Shown one piece after another: positions 55,179 through 63,155 of a stretch of DNA of 64,000 nt. Positions within the stretch are counted from its first letter, which is position 1, and every line of letters begins with the position of its first letter. A program made the position numbers and the translations under genes. The stretch comes from Candidatus Eiseniibacteriota bacterium (lineage in GTDB: Bacteria > Orphanbacterota > Orphanbacteria > Orphanbacterales > Orphanbacteraceae): positions 62,001 through 126,000 of the forward strand of contig JAJCZU010000008.1 in the NCBI GenBank assembly GCA_029262235.1, in the 5' to 3' direction. The notes under the pieces are model-generated. The model made no database searches and was not told where the DNA came from. It was given only the letters and a program-made list of their open reading frames with translations.

Positions 55179-55769
55179 TTACAGGCCTCCTGGTTTTTTC
55201 TGATATCGATCCAGCAGCGCGATCCACGCACGGGCCGACGGGGCATCATACCGAAACACCCCCTCCGGCATGACTTTCCTGAGATCCTCGGGCGCCTCGA
55301 CTGCGGCCCAGCCGAAGAACTCTCCGACGCGGGTCTGGAATGCGGCCGCGGATTCCGGCGTGAGCGCCGACGGGTAGACCCCGCGGATCAAAGCTCCTTC
55401 GAATACGACACGGAGCCCCGGGCCGTACTCGATCGAGTCGAGCCCGACGCCCTGGAACCACGCGTTCCGCTCGGAACCGGAGGCGATCACCAGCGTGTCG
55501 CCCCGCTCTTCGATACCGCGGAACCGAATGCGCGCATTCATGGCAGCGTCCCACTCGAGCAGCGAACGCATCTCGTCAAGCCCGCGGATCGGCTTCTGGC
55601 CCGGCAGGATGAACTCGGCATCATCCGTGTGCAGGGCAAGCGCGTCATCGATGGCCTTGCTGTTTACGGCGTCGACATACTCGTGAAACGTGGCCATATG
55701 ATTCGGGGGAGGGCCGGCGCAGGCGCCGAGCGCGCAGGCGAAAACGATCGTCGCGATCCGGTGTCTCAT
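55179..55769 (-). CDS. SnoaL/NTF2-like lipoprotein
   Basis: 196 residues from ATG 55769 (overlaps the previous stop by ATGA). Lipobox LGAC at about position 16. The NTF2-like fold is shown by FHEYVDAVNSKAIDDALALHTDDAEFILPG. A longer C-terminal half contains the second strand set and a 50-residue helical extension (SAAAFQTRVGEFFGW). Possibly a periplasmic ligand-binding protein. No catalytic residues can be named. Confidence 0.78.
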   Translation of the reverse strand: MRHRIATIVFACALGACAGPPPNHMATFHEYVDAVNSKAIDDALALHTDDAEFILPGQKPIRGLDEMRSLLEWDAAMNARIRFRGIEERGDTLVIASGSERNAWFQGVGLDSIEYGPGLRVVFEGALIRGVYPSALTPESAAAFQTRVGEFFGWAAVEAPEDLRKVMPEGVFRYDAPSARAWIALLDRYQKKPGGL

Positions 55770-56398
55770 TTCGCCCCCGTTTGCGGAGTGGAAAGAGTCT
55801 GCGGTGTAGAAAGAACACCCTCGATCACATCCGTATTCTGTGCGTCGACGATGTACCACTGGTTGCCGCTCTTCGTCAGAACGAACACCAGCAAGCCCGT
55901 ACGCCGGGGTAGCGGCTGGCCTGCGGGGTCCGTGTGGCCGGTCAGAATCCACGACGCGCGCGCGATGGCCACGTCCGGTTTCAAGAAGCGCACGGCCACT
56001 TTCGGCATCTTGAGAACGCTGCTCCTGAACATCGTTTCGTGCGTCGCGATGTGGGCGCGCTTGATTTCCTCGCGTCCCTTCCACCACATGCCGACGACGT
56101 TCACGAATTCGGCGTTCACGGCGAACAGCTGGGAGAATGCGTTCATGTCGTGGCGATTCCAGCTGTCGACAAACGCCTCGGCCACGTCTTCGACGTCGAT
56201 CCGGCTCGCATCGACGGTTTCCGTCGTCTCGGGCGACGGCGTGACCGGCAGCGTCTTCGGCTTCGAACGGGGAGGCGTCTGCGGCAATGTCTGCGCCTGC
56301 GAAAGCAGCAGCGCCTGCGCCTGAGCGGGCGCGGGCGCCGCACTGACGAGGAGCGCCACCGCCAGCGCGTAGATGAGCTGATTCGGGTTCGTCTTCAC
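55766..56398 (-). CDS. Exported NTF2-like (SgcJ/EcaC-type) protein
   Basis: 210 residues. Signal peptide ends APAQA/QAL; a Pro/Gln/Thr linker to about 60; then an NTF2-like domain: DVAEAFVDSWNRHDMNAFSQLF, FVNVVGMWWKGREEIKRAHI, LVFVLTKSGNQWYIVDAQNTDV. This matches the SgcJ/EcaC family. A short Thr/Pro repeat (LSTPQT twice) ends the protein. Translationally coupled to the next NTF2-like gene. Confidence 0.85.
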   Translation of the reverse strand: MKTNPNQLIYALAVALLVSAAPAPAQAQALLLSQAQTLPQTPPRSKPKTLPVTPSPETTETVDASRIDVEDVAEAFVDSWNRHDMNAFSQLFAVNAEFVNVVGMWWKGREEIKRAHIATHETMFRSSVLKMPKVAVRFLKPDVAIARASWILTGHTDPAGQPLPRRTGLLVFVLTKSGNQWYIVDAQNTDVIEGVLSTPQTLSTPQTGAK

Positions 56399-56451
56399 GT
56401 TCTCTCTCCCTTTCCATCAGTGCCCTGTGACACTTTTCATGGAGGCGTTCG

Positions 56452-56457
56452 ATTGTA
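56452..56457 (-). promoter_or_regulatory. Possible -10 of the NTF2-like operon
   Basis: TACAAT on the minus strand about 54 nt before the ATG at 56398; no good -35. Confidence 0.3.
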
Positions 56458-56463
56458 AGCGAG

Positions 56464-56925
56464 TCAACTGTACTTCCCTTCATCGTGCCGGTCGCGCCCG
56501 AAGGACTCGACATGGCGCGCGTACGACTCCGGCAGCCCGTGCGCGCGGACACAGGCGGCCAGTTCGCGCACGTAGTCTTCGTCCGCCGGGCCGGGCGCCA
56601 TGACCTGCGCGATGTAGCAGAGCGCCGGGCAACTCTCCCCGTTCATCGTTTCGGCGTGCACCGTTTCCGGTTTGTAGACGAGCCCGAAGTCGTGCGCGAG
56701 GCCGGAGTAGATGCCGCCCAGTTCGGACTGCGTCACGAGAGCCAGTGCACCATACGCGGTCGCGGTGTTTGCTTTCGTGAGATTCACGCGCGGGCAGATC
56801 GAAAGCGCATGGCCCGCAAGTTTCGCGGGGACGACTTCCTTCGGAAATACGCCGTGGTCACGAAGCACGTCCGCGCTCATGAACGTACCGTAGAAGAATA
56901 CCCAGACGCGCCGCCCGGCGCTCAA
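56464..56925 (-). CDS. Gamma-glutamylcyclotransferase-like (AIG2/BtrG fold) protein
   Basis: 153 residues from TTG 56925, overlapping the phzF stop; GGGAG inside the phzF 3' end serves as ribosome site. The N-terminal VFFYGTFM is the Y-G-x-L-like motif of the family, and LALVTQSELGGIYSGLAHDFG has the position of the catalytic acid loop. It might cleave gamma-glutamyl amides; other members act as cyclotransferases for amine conjugates. Confidence 0.82.
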   Translation of the reverse strand: MSAGRRVWVFFYGTFMSADVLRDHGVFPKEVVPAKLAGHALSICPRVNLTKANTATAYGALALVTQSELGGIYSGLAHDFGLVYKPETVHAETMNGESCPALCYIAQVMAPGPADEDYVRELAACVRAHGLPESYARHVESFGRDRHDEGKYS

Positions 56926-57722
56926 ATGGACATCTCCCCTTCAAGTACGATCACGGCCTGGCTGCTGATGAGCAGGTTGCCGTCCAGAATCTCGACGTCC
57001 ATGAAGCCCGAACGCGCCGACGATTGAAACGATTTCATCTTCGTCTTGCCGAGTCTTTCCGACCAGTACTTCGCAAGGAACGTGTGGGTCCCGCCGGTAA
57101 CGGGATCTTCGTTCGTGCCGCTCCACGGCCAGAAGTAGCGCGAGTGAAAATCGTACTGACGGTTCGGGGACGGCGCCGTGACCAGCACGCCGTTGATCGA
57201 GTCGTGCGATTCGTAGAGGGCCGCGAAGTCCGGCGCGAGCGCGGCCAGCTCCCGGGCGTCTTTGATCTCGAGCAGCAGTATCTTCGTTTCCGCGTTGTAG
57301 CAGGCGTTCACGATCGCGCCGATTCCGAGCGCTTGCAGCAGCGCGGGCGGTGCCTCCGCGGGGCGCGTTTCGTACACGGGAAACGTCATGGAGACGCGAT
57401 CGGGAGTAACGCGCGCGGCGAGATCCAGATTTTGCGTGTTGATGAAGTGGAGATCGCCGAGCCCGTACGTTGCAAACACGGCCCGCGCCGAGGCAAGGGT
57501 CGCGTGCCCGCAGAGCGGGATCTCCATCTTCGGCGAAAAGAAACGAATGGAAAACGTTCCCTTCTTTTCGAGCGCGCGGATGAAAGCCGTCTCCGAAAGG
57601 TTCAGCTCCTGCGCAACGCGCAGCATGGTTTCTTCGGAAAGATCCGTCTCCACGATACAGACACCGGCCGGATTCCCCCGAAAAGGTTTGTCCGTGAACG
57701 AGTCGACAATCAAGGTTTTCAT
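56922..57722 (-). CDS. PhzF-family isomerase-like protein (paralogue 2)
   Basis: 266 residues from ATG 57722, coupled to the MFS gene by ATGA. PFRGNPAGVCIVE, catalytic-type Glu44 in LNLSETAFI, LCGHATLASAR and EDPVTGGTHTFLA define the family. It is set between an MFS transporter and an AIG2-like protein, which suggests handling of an exported or imported amino-acid-like metabolite. This is inference. Confidence 0.92.
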   Translation of the reverse strand: MKTLIVDSFTDKPFRGNPAGVCIVETDLSEETMLRVAQELNLSETAFIRALEKKGTFSIRFFSPKMEIPLCGHATLASARAVFATYGLGDLHFINTQNLDLAARVTPDRVSMTFPVYETRPAEAPPALLQALGIGAIVNACYNAETKILLLEIKDARELAALAPDFAALYESHDSINGVLVTAPSPNRQYDFHSRYFWPWSGTNEDPVTGGTHTFLAKYWSERLGKTKMKSFQSSARSGFMDVEILDGNLLISSQAVIVLEGEMSI

Positions 57723-59020
57723 TGCGCGCCCTCCCTGCTCTCTACTGTCGGAACCGCTCGGGAACGAGAACACACCAGAAGAAGCAGGATCGTGCCTGCC
57801 GCGAAGATTCCCACGGGCACGAAACGCTGCTGGCCCGAGAACGCATCCACGGCCAGCCCGAGAAGCGGCGCGGCAACAGCCGTAAAAAGCGCCTTCGACT
57901 GGCTTCGAATCGAAAGATACGTCGCGGCCTCGGCCTGGGGCACACGGTTCATGAAGCGGGTCACGATGGTCGGCACCCAGAGATTCTGAAGCGCCGCGAA
58001 GGCGATAAAGATCAGGGCGATCCCGCCCGCCTGGTCGAACGAGAGAAACGGAATCCAGCACGCGAACAGAATCAGCGTGATCCACAGAATGCGCTGCCCG
58101 GCAGCCGCCTCACCCCCGGACCAGTCGCTGAACGCGGCCGCGCGCCGCGAAGTATACGCGCTCACGAGAAAGATCATGAGGTACACGATTCCCATGAGAA
58201 GCGTGACGCGCCGCGGGTCGTCAGCCAGAAACAGGAACAGGGGCAGCGCCACACTCATCTGAACCAGTACGGGCTGCACGTAATCCTTGATCGTCTTCTC
58301 GAGCCCCTCGAACGACATGGACTGCACGAGCAGGCGGCGAAGGCGCGCGTTCTTCCAGCAGAATCCGTACGCCGAGGTGATATGGCGCCAGACGGACTCG
58401 TCACCCCGTCGCGGCGCGCCGTCCAGGCTGGCCGGGTAGCCCGTGAAGTTCACGATGCCGATCGCGTACGGAATAATGGAGAGCAGAAAGATATGCGAAA
58501 GCCGCGCCTCTGCGAACAGCCCCTGCCAGATAAAGAGAAGCGCGGTCGACAATACGACGCTGACGGCGGAACCGGTCTTCGACCACGAGCGCGTGACGCC
58601 GTAAACCTGCGTCTTCAGCGCCGAAAGATCGTGCGCCGCGAGATAATCGAATATCATCGCCTTGTGCGTTCCGGTTCGGAACGCTTCGCCGATCGCGAAG
58701 AGAAGCATCGCGAGGTAAAGCGCGGCCAGTGAATCGAAAACGCCGAACAGCGCGAAGCTCGCGATGTAGCAGAGGAAGCTCAGGATCATCGTACGGCGCC
58801 GGCCCCTGCGATCGGCCAGCGCCCCGCTCGGCACTTCCATCACGTTGATGCACACTTCGCGAAAGCCGATCAGGAACCCGATGGCCGTAAACGACAAACC
58901 CTTCTCCAGCAGGATCAGCATGAAGAAGGGTTCGAAGTAGCGCTGGTTTTTCAGAAAGCCGTAGAGACAGAAACGGCGCAGCATGGCCTTGTGGGCCGGA
59001 CTTGCCATGGCGGGAATCAT
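57719..59020 (-). CDS. MFS transporter
   Basis: 433 residues, 12 helices. The loop 2-3 motif VPSGALADRRGRRRTM is the classic MFS signature, and GEAFRTGTHKAMIFDYL is conserved in the MFS subgroup near tetracycline/multidrug exporters. GGAG lies 8 nt before ATG 59020; a TGG-TACGTT extended -10 precedes it. First gene of the MFS-PhzF-AIG2 operon. Confidence 0.9.
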   Translation of the reverse strand: MIPAMASPAHKAMLRRFCLYGFLKNQRYFEPFFMLILLEKGLSFTAIGFLIGFREVCINVMEVPSGALADRRGRRRTMILSFLCYIASFALFGVFDSLAALYLAMLLFAIGEAFRTGTHKAMIFDYLAAHDLSALKTQVYGVTRSWSKTGSAVSVVLSTALLFIWQGLFAEARLSHIFLLSIIPYAIGIVNFTGYPASLDGAPRRGDESVWRHITSAYGFCWKNARLRRLLVQSMSFEGLEKTIKDYVQPVLVQMSVALPLFLFLADDPRRVTLLMGIVYLMIFLVSAYTSRRAAAFSDWSGGEAAAGQRILWITLILFACWIPFLSFDQAGGIALIFIAFAALQNLWVPTIVTRFMNRVPQAEAATYLSIRSQSKALFTAVAAPLLGLAVDAFSGQQRFVPVGIFAAGTILLLLVCSRSRAVPTVESREGAQ

Positions 59021-59088
59021 GCGGGGCGCTCCATCTCAGGAACGTACCACCAATCGGCCGGCGCCGGGGCGTTTACAGTTCGATGCGT

Positions 59089-59940
59089 CTACTCCGGGCC
59101 GCCCTGCAGATACGCGCCGACCTCGGCTCCCGTCAGCCTGTCTGCGATGCACGAATAGTCACCGTGCTGCTTCAACGATTCCACCGTGTCTGCGAACTTC
59201 GCGAGAAGCGACCGGAAAAGGAACGGGCCGAAGCTCACGCGATTGACCCCGATCGATTGCAGCACGGAAAGCGGCGCCGCGCCCGGGGACCCGAGAATGT
59301 TGATCGGAGAGTCGATCCGGGCCCGCAGCTTCCTCACGGTTTCTTCGTCACCGGGCCCGATCGGGTAGATGCAGTCGGCGCCGGCTTGCGCGTATGCCTC
59401 TGCTCGCGAGACGGCATCTTCCAGGGCCTCGGCCTTGCTCTCGAAGGAAGATGACAGGAAACTGTCGGTCCGCGCATTGATGACCAGGTGGACGCCCGGA
59501 CGCGCCGCGGACTCTCTCACCGCCGCGATCCTGGCGCATTGATCCTCGACCGGTCGAAGCGGCCCTCCCTCTTCGTCGAGCCTGTCTTCGATATTGATGC
59601 CCACGACACCCGCTTCGATCACGGCGCGCGCGGTGTCCGCCAGTTCCGACAGCGTCCTTCCGTAGCCGGTTTCCATATCCGCGGTCACCGGTACTGTCAC
59701 GCTCCGGGCAATGCGCCCGATGATCTCGATCAGCGTGCTGCGCTTGATCTTCTCGCCGTCCTCATAGCCGAGCGAGGCCGAAACCGCGGCGCTCGCCGTG
59801 GCGACAGCCGGGTACCCCTTCGCCTGCAGGATCCGGGCGCCGATCGGGTCCCAGATGTTCGGGAGGATGAGGAGTTCACCACTGGTATGCAGCGAGAGAA
59901 GTATCGCCGCTTTCTGCTTCTGTTCCGTTGTCGATGTCAT
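59089..59940 (-). CDS. PEP mutase/isocitrate lyase-superfamily enzyme
   Basis: 283 residues, a (beta/alpha)8 enzyme. NIWDPIGARILQAKG and ATASAAVSASLGYEDGE are the family start; PVTADMETGYG carries the Mg-binding Asp; GINIEDRLDEEGG follows. The KKCGH motif of true isocitrate lyase is missing, so it is probably a phosphonopyruvate-hydrolase/oxaloacetate-decarboxylase-like or 2-methylisocitrate-lyase-like carboxyl-acid lyase. It lies 16 bp after the DUF3303 gene. Confidence 0.87.
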   Translation of the reverse strand: MTSTTEQKQKAAILLSLHTSGELLILPNIWDPIGARILQAKGYPAVATASAAVSASLGYEDGEKIKRSTLIEIIGRIARSVTVPVTADMETGYGRTLSELADTARAVIEAGVVGINIEDRLDEEGGPLRPVEDQCARIAAVRESAARPGVHLVINARTDSFLSSSFESKAEALEDAVSRAEAYAQAGADCIYPIGPGDEETVRKLRARIDSPINILGSPGAAPLSVLQSIGVNRVSFGPFLFRSLLAKFADTVESLKQHGDYSCIADRLTGAEVGAYLQGGPE

Positions 59941-59956
59941 TGCTTCACGACTTTCG

Positions 59957-60229
59957 CTACTGGTTACCCGCCACGGCCGATGCCGCGTCCGCCGACGTCA
60001 TTACAGGAATGACCTCGAAGTCTGTCAGGTCGCTCCAGGCCGCCATCCATTCGTCGAGCAGCGCGCGATCGGAACACTCCATGACCTGATAGCACTTCGT
60101 CAGATCGGGCGTCACCCAGCTCGCTACGTATTTCAGCCCCTCGGGAGCCAGCCGCCCCTTCTCGTGAAAGCGCTGATAGACGGGAGCGGGATCACCGTTC
60201 TTGAAGTGTTCAATGATCATAAAAAGCAT
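59957..60229 (-). CDS. DUF3303 protein
   Basis: 90 residues. MLFMIIEHFKNGDPAPVYQRF and GLKYVASWVTPDLTKCYQVME are the family pattern; a small dimeric ferredoxin-fold (ABM-like) protein. GAGGAG is placed well before the ATG. Function unknown; likely co-transcribed with the lyase-like gene. Confidence 0.88.
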   Translation of the reverse strand: MLFMIIEHFKNGDPAPVYQRFHEKGRLAPEGLKYVASWVTPDLTKCYQVMECSDRALLDEWMAAWSDLTDFEVIPVMTSADAASAVAGNQ

Positions 60230-60402
60230 GGTGCTCCTCGGAAATTACTGCCAGTCCGAATCGTGTGCGCTCATGTATTGAAGCATGTGGATCTGTGGCC
60301 CTGCAAAACATTATCTCATACAATCGTTCTCTTTTGCTCTTCCCCCTCCCCGCCCCCTGTACTAGATTGATCCGGTGCCCTGAACACCGAACGGACGACA
60401 GC

Positions 60403-61191
60403 ATGAACCGACTGAAACATCTCGTACTCGCCAATCTGCCCGAACGGCTGCTGCTGCCGCTGAAGAAGCGGCACTACGCGAAATTTCTCACGAATCTGAC
60501 GGAGGAGGACGAGCCGGACCTGCGCGCGGTGCGCTATCTGGCCGATCCCGCGAAGGACGCGATCGACGTCGGCGCAAACATCGGGGTCTATACGAAATTT
60601 CTGGCGTCGGTGCTTTCGAACGGATCGTCGGTCTACGCGTTCGAGCCGATTCCGACGACGTACGCGATTCTCTCGAGCAACTGCCGAAAGCTGGGGCTGG
60701 CGAACGTGCGGGCGATGAACCAGGCGCTTTCGGACACGATCGGCACGGCGCAGATGAGCGTGCCGACGTACGAGGACGGCGGCGAGAACTATTACATGGC
60801 GCACCTGACGGCCGAAGTGGCCGAGGCGGGCAAGTCGTTCGCGGTGCAGACGACGACGCTCGACGAATTCTTTCGCAAAACACGCACGAACGCGGGCTTT
60901 CTGAAGATTGACGCGGAGGGCGCGGAGCTTTCGTGCATCGAGGGCGGGGCGGCGTTTCTGCACGCGAACCGGCCGGCAAGCTTCATCGAGATTTCCGACA
61001 ACCCCGACGACGAAGGCTCGACGTCGCACAAGCTGTTCGGTATCTTCGAAAAGCTCGGCTACGGCGCGTACGTTTTCGACGGCAAGACTGCGATGCGTCC
61101 GCGCAAAACGGGCGACTCCGCGATCAACTACTACTTCCTGCGCCCGGAGCATTGCGACCGGCTCGCCAGATCGCCTATTCTAGTCGGGTAG
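60403..61191 (+). CDS. FkbM-family methyltransferase
   Basis: 262 residues from ATG 60403; the open frame begins earlier without similarity. SAM-binding motif I AIDVGANIGVYTKFLAS, acidic loop VYAFEPIPTTY, then GFLKIDAEGAELSCIEGG and the C-terminal SFIEISDN, all FkbM hallmarks. Such enzymes O-methylate sugars or small molecules. A TAGATT hexamer (60363-60368) may be the -10. It follows a 173-bp divergent gap that includes a C/T-rich patch (about 60324-60359). Confidence 0.9.
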   Translation: MNRLKHLVLANLPERLLLPLKKRHYAKFLTNLTEEDEPDLRAVRYLADPAKDAIDVGANIGVYTKFLASVLSNGSSVYAFEPIPTTYAILSSNCRKLGLANVRAMNQALSDTIGTAQMSVPTYEDGGENYYMAHLTAEVAEAGKSFAVQTTTLDEFFRKTRTNAGFLKIDAEGAELSCIEGGAAFLHANRPASFIEISDNPDDEGSTSHKLFGIFEKLGYGAYVFDGKTAMRPRKTGDSAINYYFLRPEHCDRLARSPILVG

Positions 61192-61203
61192 CGAACCGCC
61201 CCC

Positions 61204-61734
61204 CTACACCGAAAGCCCCGCATCGCCCTTCACCGGCACGTCGAAGATGTCGCTCAGGCTGCCGAGATCTTCCGGCTCCGTGGTACCTGCCAGAAATTTC
61301 TGATACTGCTTCGAGTACGCGTTCCGCCGGCTCGGCCACCACACTTCACGCACGCCTTTACTATGGTAGTACTTGCGGATCACGGTCTCCCACCCTTCCC
61401 ACTGCGCGCGATCGAGGATATTCGTCTTCCGCTGATACCACGCGTTCTCGGACAGCTTGAAGATGCAGAAGAGAAAGAAGTGGGCGATGACGCGCTGATC
61501 GCGGTCGGCGGCAGCCCAGTCGGCCGTGGCCTTCATGACGGCGTTCCCGACAACGGGCGACTCGATCGCCGGCAGATTGATGGTCGCGATCGCGCCCGCA
61601 AGCGAATCCACGGCCAGCGCTCTCTGCGATTTCGTATTCTGCCGGATCGAAACGACCAGCACGATCAGGGTCAGGGCCACGCTCAACGCGCCCACGATCT
61701 CCGCGAACGAAACGATGGTCTGCAGATCGAACAT
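61204..61734 (-). CDS. Membrane-anchored protein of unknown function (DUF6082-like layout)
   Basis: 176 residues. One N-terminal helix (IVGALSVALTLIVLVVSIRQN) then a soluble helical domain with WYQRKTNILDRAQWEGWETVIRKYY and VWWPSRRNAYSKQYQ in part. Proteins of this layout are common in marine and metagenomic genomes with no known function. AAGGAG ribosome site; divergent from the phospholipase D gene across a perfect palindrome. Confidence 0.75.
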   Translation of the reverse strand: MFDLQTIVSFAEIVGALSVALTLIVLVVSIRQNTKSQRALAVDSLAGAIATINLPAIESPVVGNAVMKATADWAAADRDQRVIAHFFLFCIFKLSENAWYQRKTNILDRAQWEGWETVIRKYYHSKGVREVWWPSRRNAYSKQYQKFLAGTTEPEDLGSLSDIFDVPVKGDAGLSV

Positions 61735-61752
61735 GCGACTCTCCTTGTCATG

Positions 61753-61764
61753 TGATCATGATCA
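61753..61764. promoter_or_regulatory. Perfect 12-bp palindrome in a divergent region
   Basis: TGATCATGATCA is identical to its reverse complement. It lies 19 bp before the minus-strand start and about 55 bp before the phospholipase D promoter, so it could be an operator for both. Confidence 0.4.
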
Positions 61765-61819
61765 TGTCAGCACAAGATGCCGAAACAGTACGCGCCGGGC
61801 GCCCCGGGCCGCAATCCCG

Positions 61820-61848
61820 TTGTGCCGGAGGCCCGCACGGCCTATGAT
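61820..61848 (+). promoter_or_regulatory. Leaderless promoter of the phospholipase D gene
   Basis: TTGTGC (61820-61825), 17 bp, TATGAT (61843-61848), six bases, ATG 61855. The predicted +1 is the start codon. Confidence 0.6.
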
Positions 61849-61854
61849 TCCTAC

Positions 61855-63135
61855 ATGAAAACGACACTCCGCATTCCTGCGCTTCTCGGGCCCGCAGGGC
61901 CCGTCACGGTTTCTCTCACAGTCGCGCTCACGATGGCTTTCTCGCTCCTCACGGCTCCCGCGGTCGAGGCGGCGTCTCCGGCCGGGCGACCGGCGATCGA
62001 GCTCGTCGAAACGGCCCCGATCGAAACGAGCCTCGACAACCCCGATCTGCGCGAGGCGCACGAAGTCTGGGTGGAGATGATCGACGGCGCGCAGAATGCG
62101 CTCGCCTTCGAACAGTTCTACGTCAGCAGCGAACCGGGCAGCCGGCTCGAGCCCGTGATCGCGGCGGTGGAGCGGGCGGCGGCGCGCGGCGTGGCGATCC
62201 GCTTCCTGGTCGACAAGCGATTCGAAAAGACATACGCGGAAACCATCGCGCGACTCGACGCGTTCGACGGAGTCACGACACGCGTTCTCGACACGAGAAC
62301 CTTGATGGGAGGCGTGCAGCACTCGAAGTACTTCGTTGTCGACGATAACGAGATCTTTGTGGGGAGCCAGAACTTCGACTGGCGCGCGCTCGAACACATT
62401 CAGGAGCTCGGCGTGCGGGTCACGAGTCCGCAGCTCGCACACGAGTTTCTTGCGATCTTCGAAATCGACTGGGCCGCGGCGAAACCGAAAGAGGGCGAAG
62501 CGCCCATCGCCGTCATGAAACGCGAAGCCACGACCTGGACCGACCTCACGCTTCCCATTGCGGGCGACTCGGTCGTCGTTCGTCCCGCGTTCAGCCCGAA
62601 GGGGCATCTTCGCGACGAGTCGATGTGGGACCTGCCGCAGATGGTCGCGATGATCGACAGCGCCAAGACATCCGTGCGTGCGCAGATGCTGACGTACAAG
62701 GCGAAGAACCGCGACGAGTACTGGGCCGTGCTCGACTCCGCGCTTATCAGTGCAGCCGCACGCGGCGTCCGTGTCGAACTGCTCGTCTCGCACTGGTGCG
62801 AACGCAAGGGCACGATCGAGAGCCTCAAAGAACTGCAGGAAGTCCCGAACATCGAAGTGCGCATTCTGACGCCGCCCGAGTGGTCGGGCGGATTCATCCC
62901 ATACGCGCGGGTCATTCATTCGAAGTACATGGTCGTGGACGGCGCGCGCAGCTGGGTCGGCACGAGCAACTGGGAACGCGGTTACTTTTATGACAGCCGC
63001 AACATGGGGCTCGTAATCGAGGGGGCGGCGATCGGCGGGCGCCTCGGCCGTTACTTCGAGAACGGCTGGACGAGCGAGTACACCGAGCCGGTCGATCCCG
63101 CGCGCGAATACGAAACGCCGCACATCGCCGATTAG
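61855..63135 (+). CDS. Secreted phospholipase D-family protein
   Basis: 426 residues from ATG 61855 (the frame is open earlier, but the promoter and signal peptide fix this start). Signal peptide about 1-45 (SLTVALTMAFSLLTAPAVEA). Two full HxKx4D motifs: H156-K158-D163 in HSKYFVVDD and H355-K357-D362 in HSKYMVVDG, each followed by G-x-S/T-x-N-x. It is a bacterial PLD of the cardiolipin-synthase/nuclease-like group, probably periplasmic or extracellular. Its substrate could be phospholipid or nucleic acid. Confidence 0.92.
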   Translation: MKTTLRIPALLGPAGPVTVSLTVALTMAFSLLTAPAVEAASPAGRPAIELVETAPIETSLDNPDLREAHEVWVEMIDGAQNALAFEQFYVSSEPGSRLEPVIAAVERAAARGVAIRFLVDKRFEKTYAETIARLDAFDGVTTRVLDTRTLMGGVQHSKYFVVDDNEIFVGSQNFDWRALEHIQELGVRVTSPQLAHEFLAIFEIDWAAAKPKEGEAPIAVMKREATTWTDLTLPIAGDSVVVRPAFSPKGHLRDESMWDLPQMVAMIDSAKTSVRAQMLTYKAKNRDEYWAVLDSALISAAARGVRVELLVSHWCERKGTIESLKELQEVPNIEVRILTPPEWSGGFIPYARVIHSKYMVVDGARSWVGTSNWERGYFYDSRNMGLVIEGAAIGGRLGRYFENGWTSEYTEPVDPAREYETPHIAD

Positions 63136-63155
63136 CCGGGCGGAAGGAACGCATC

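Noticed and set aside
55179..56552. Single 457-residue protein over both NTF2-like genes
   Set aside because: The N-terminal 260 residues are an antisense-like reading in another frame of the 55766-56398 gene; the true start at 55769 has a signal peptide and lipobox.
59089..59940. Isocitrate lyase
   Set aside because: The KKCGH catalytic motif is absent and the protein is too short; it belongs to the wider PEP mutase-like superfamily.
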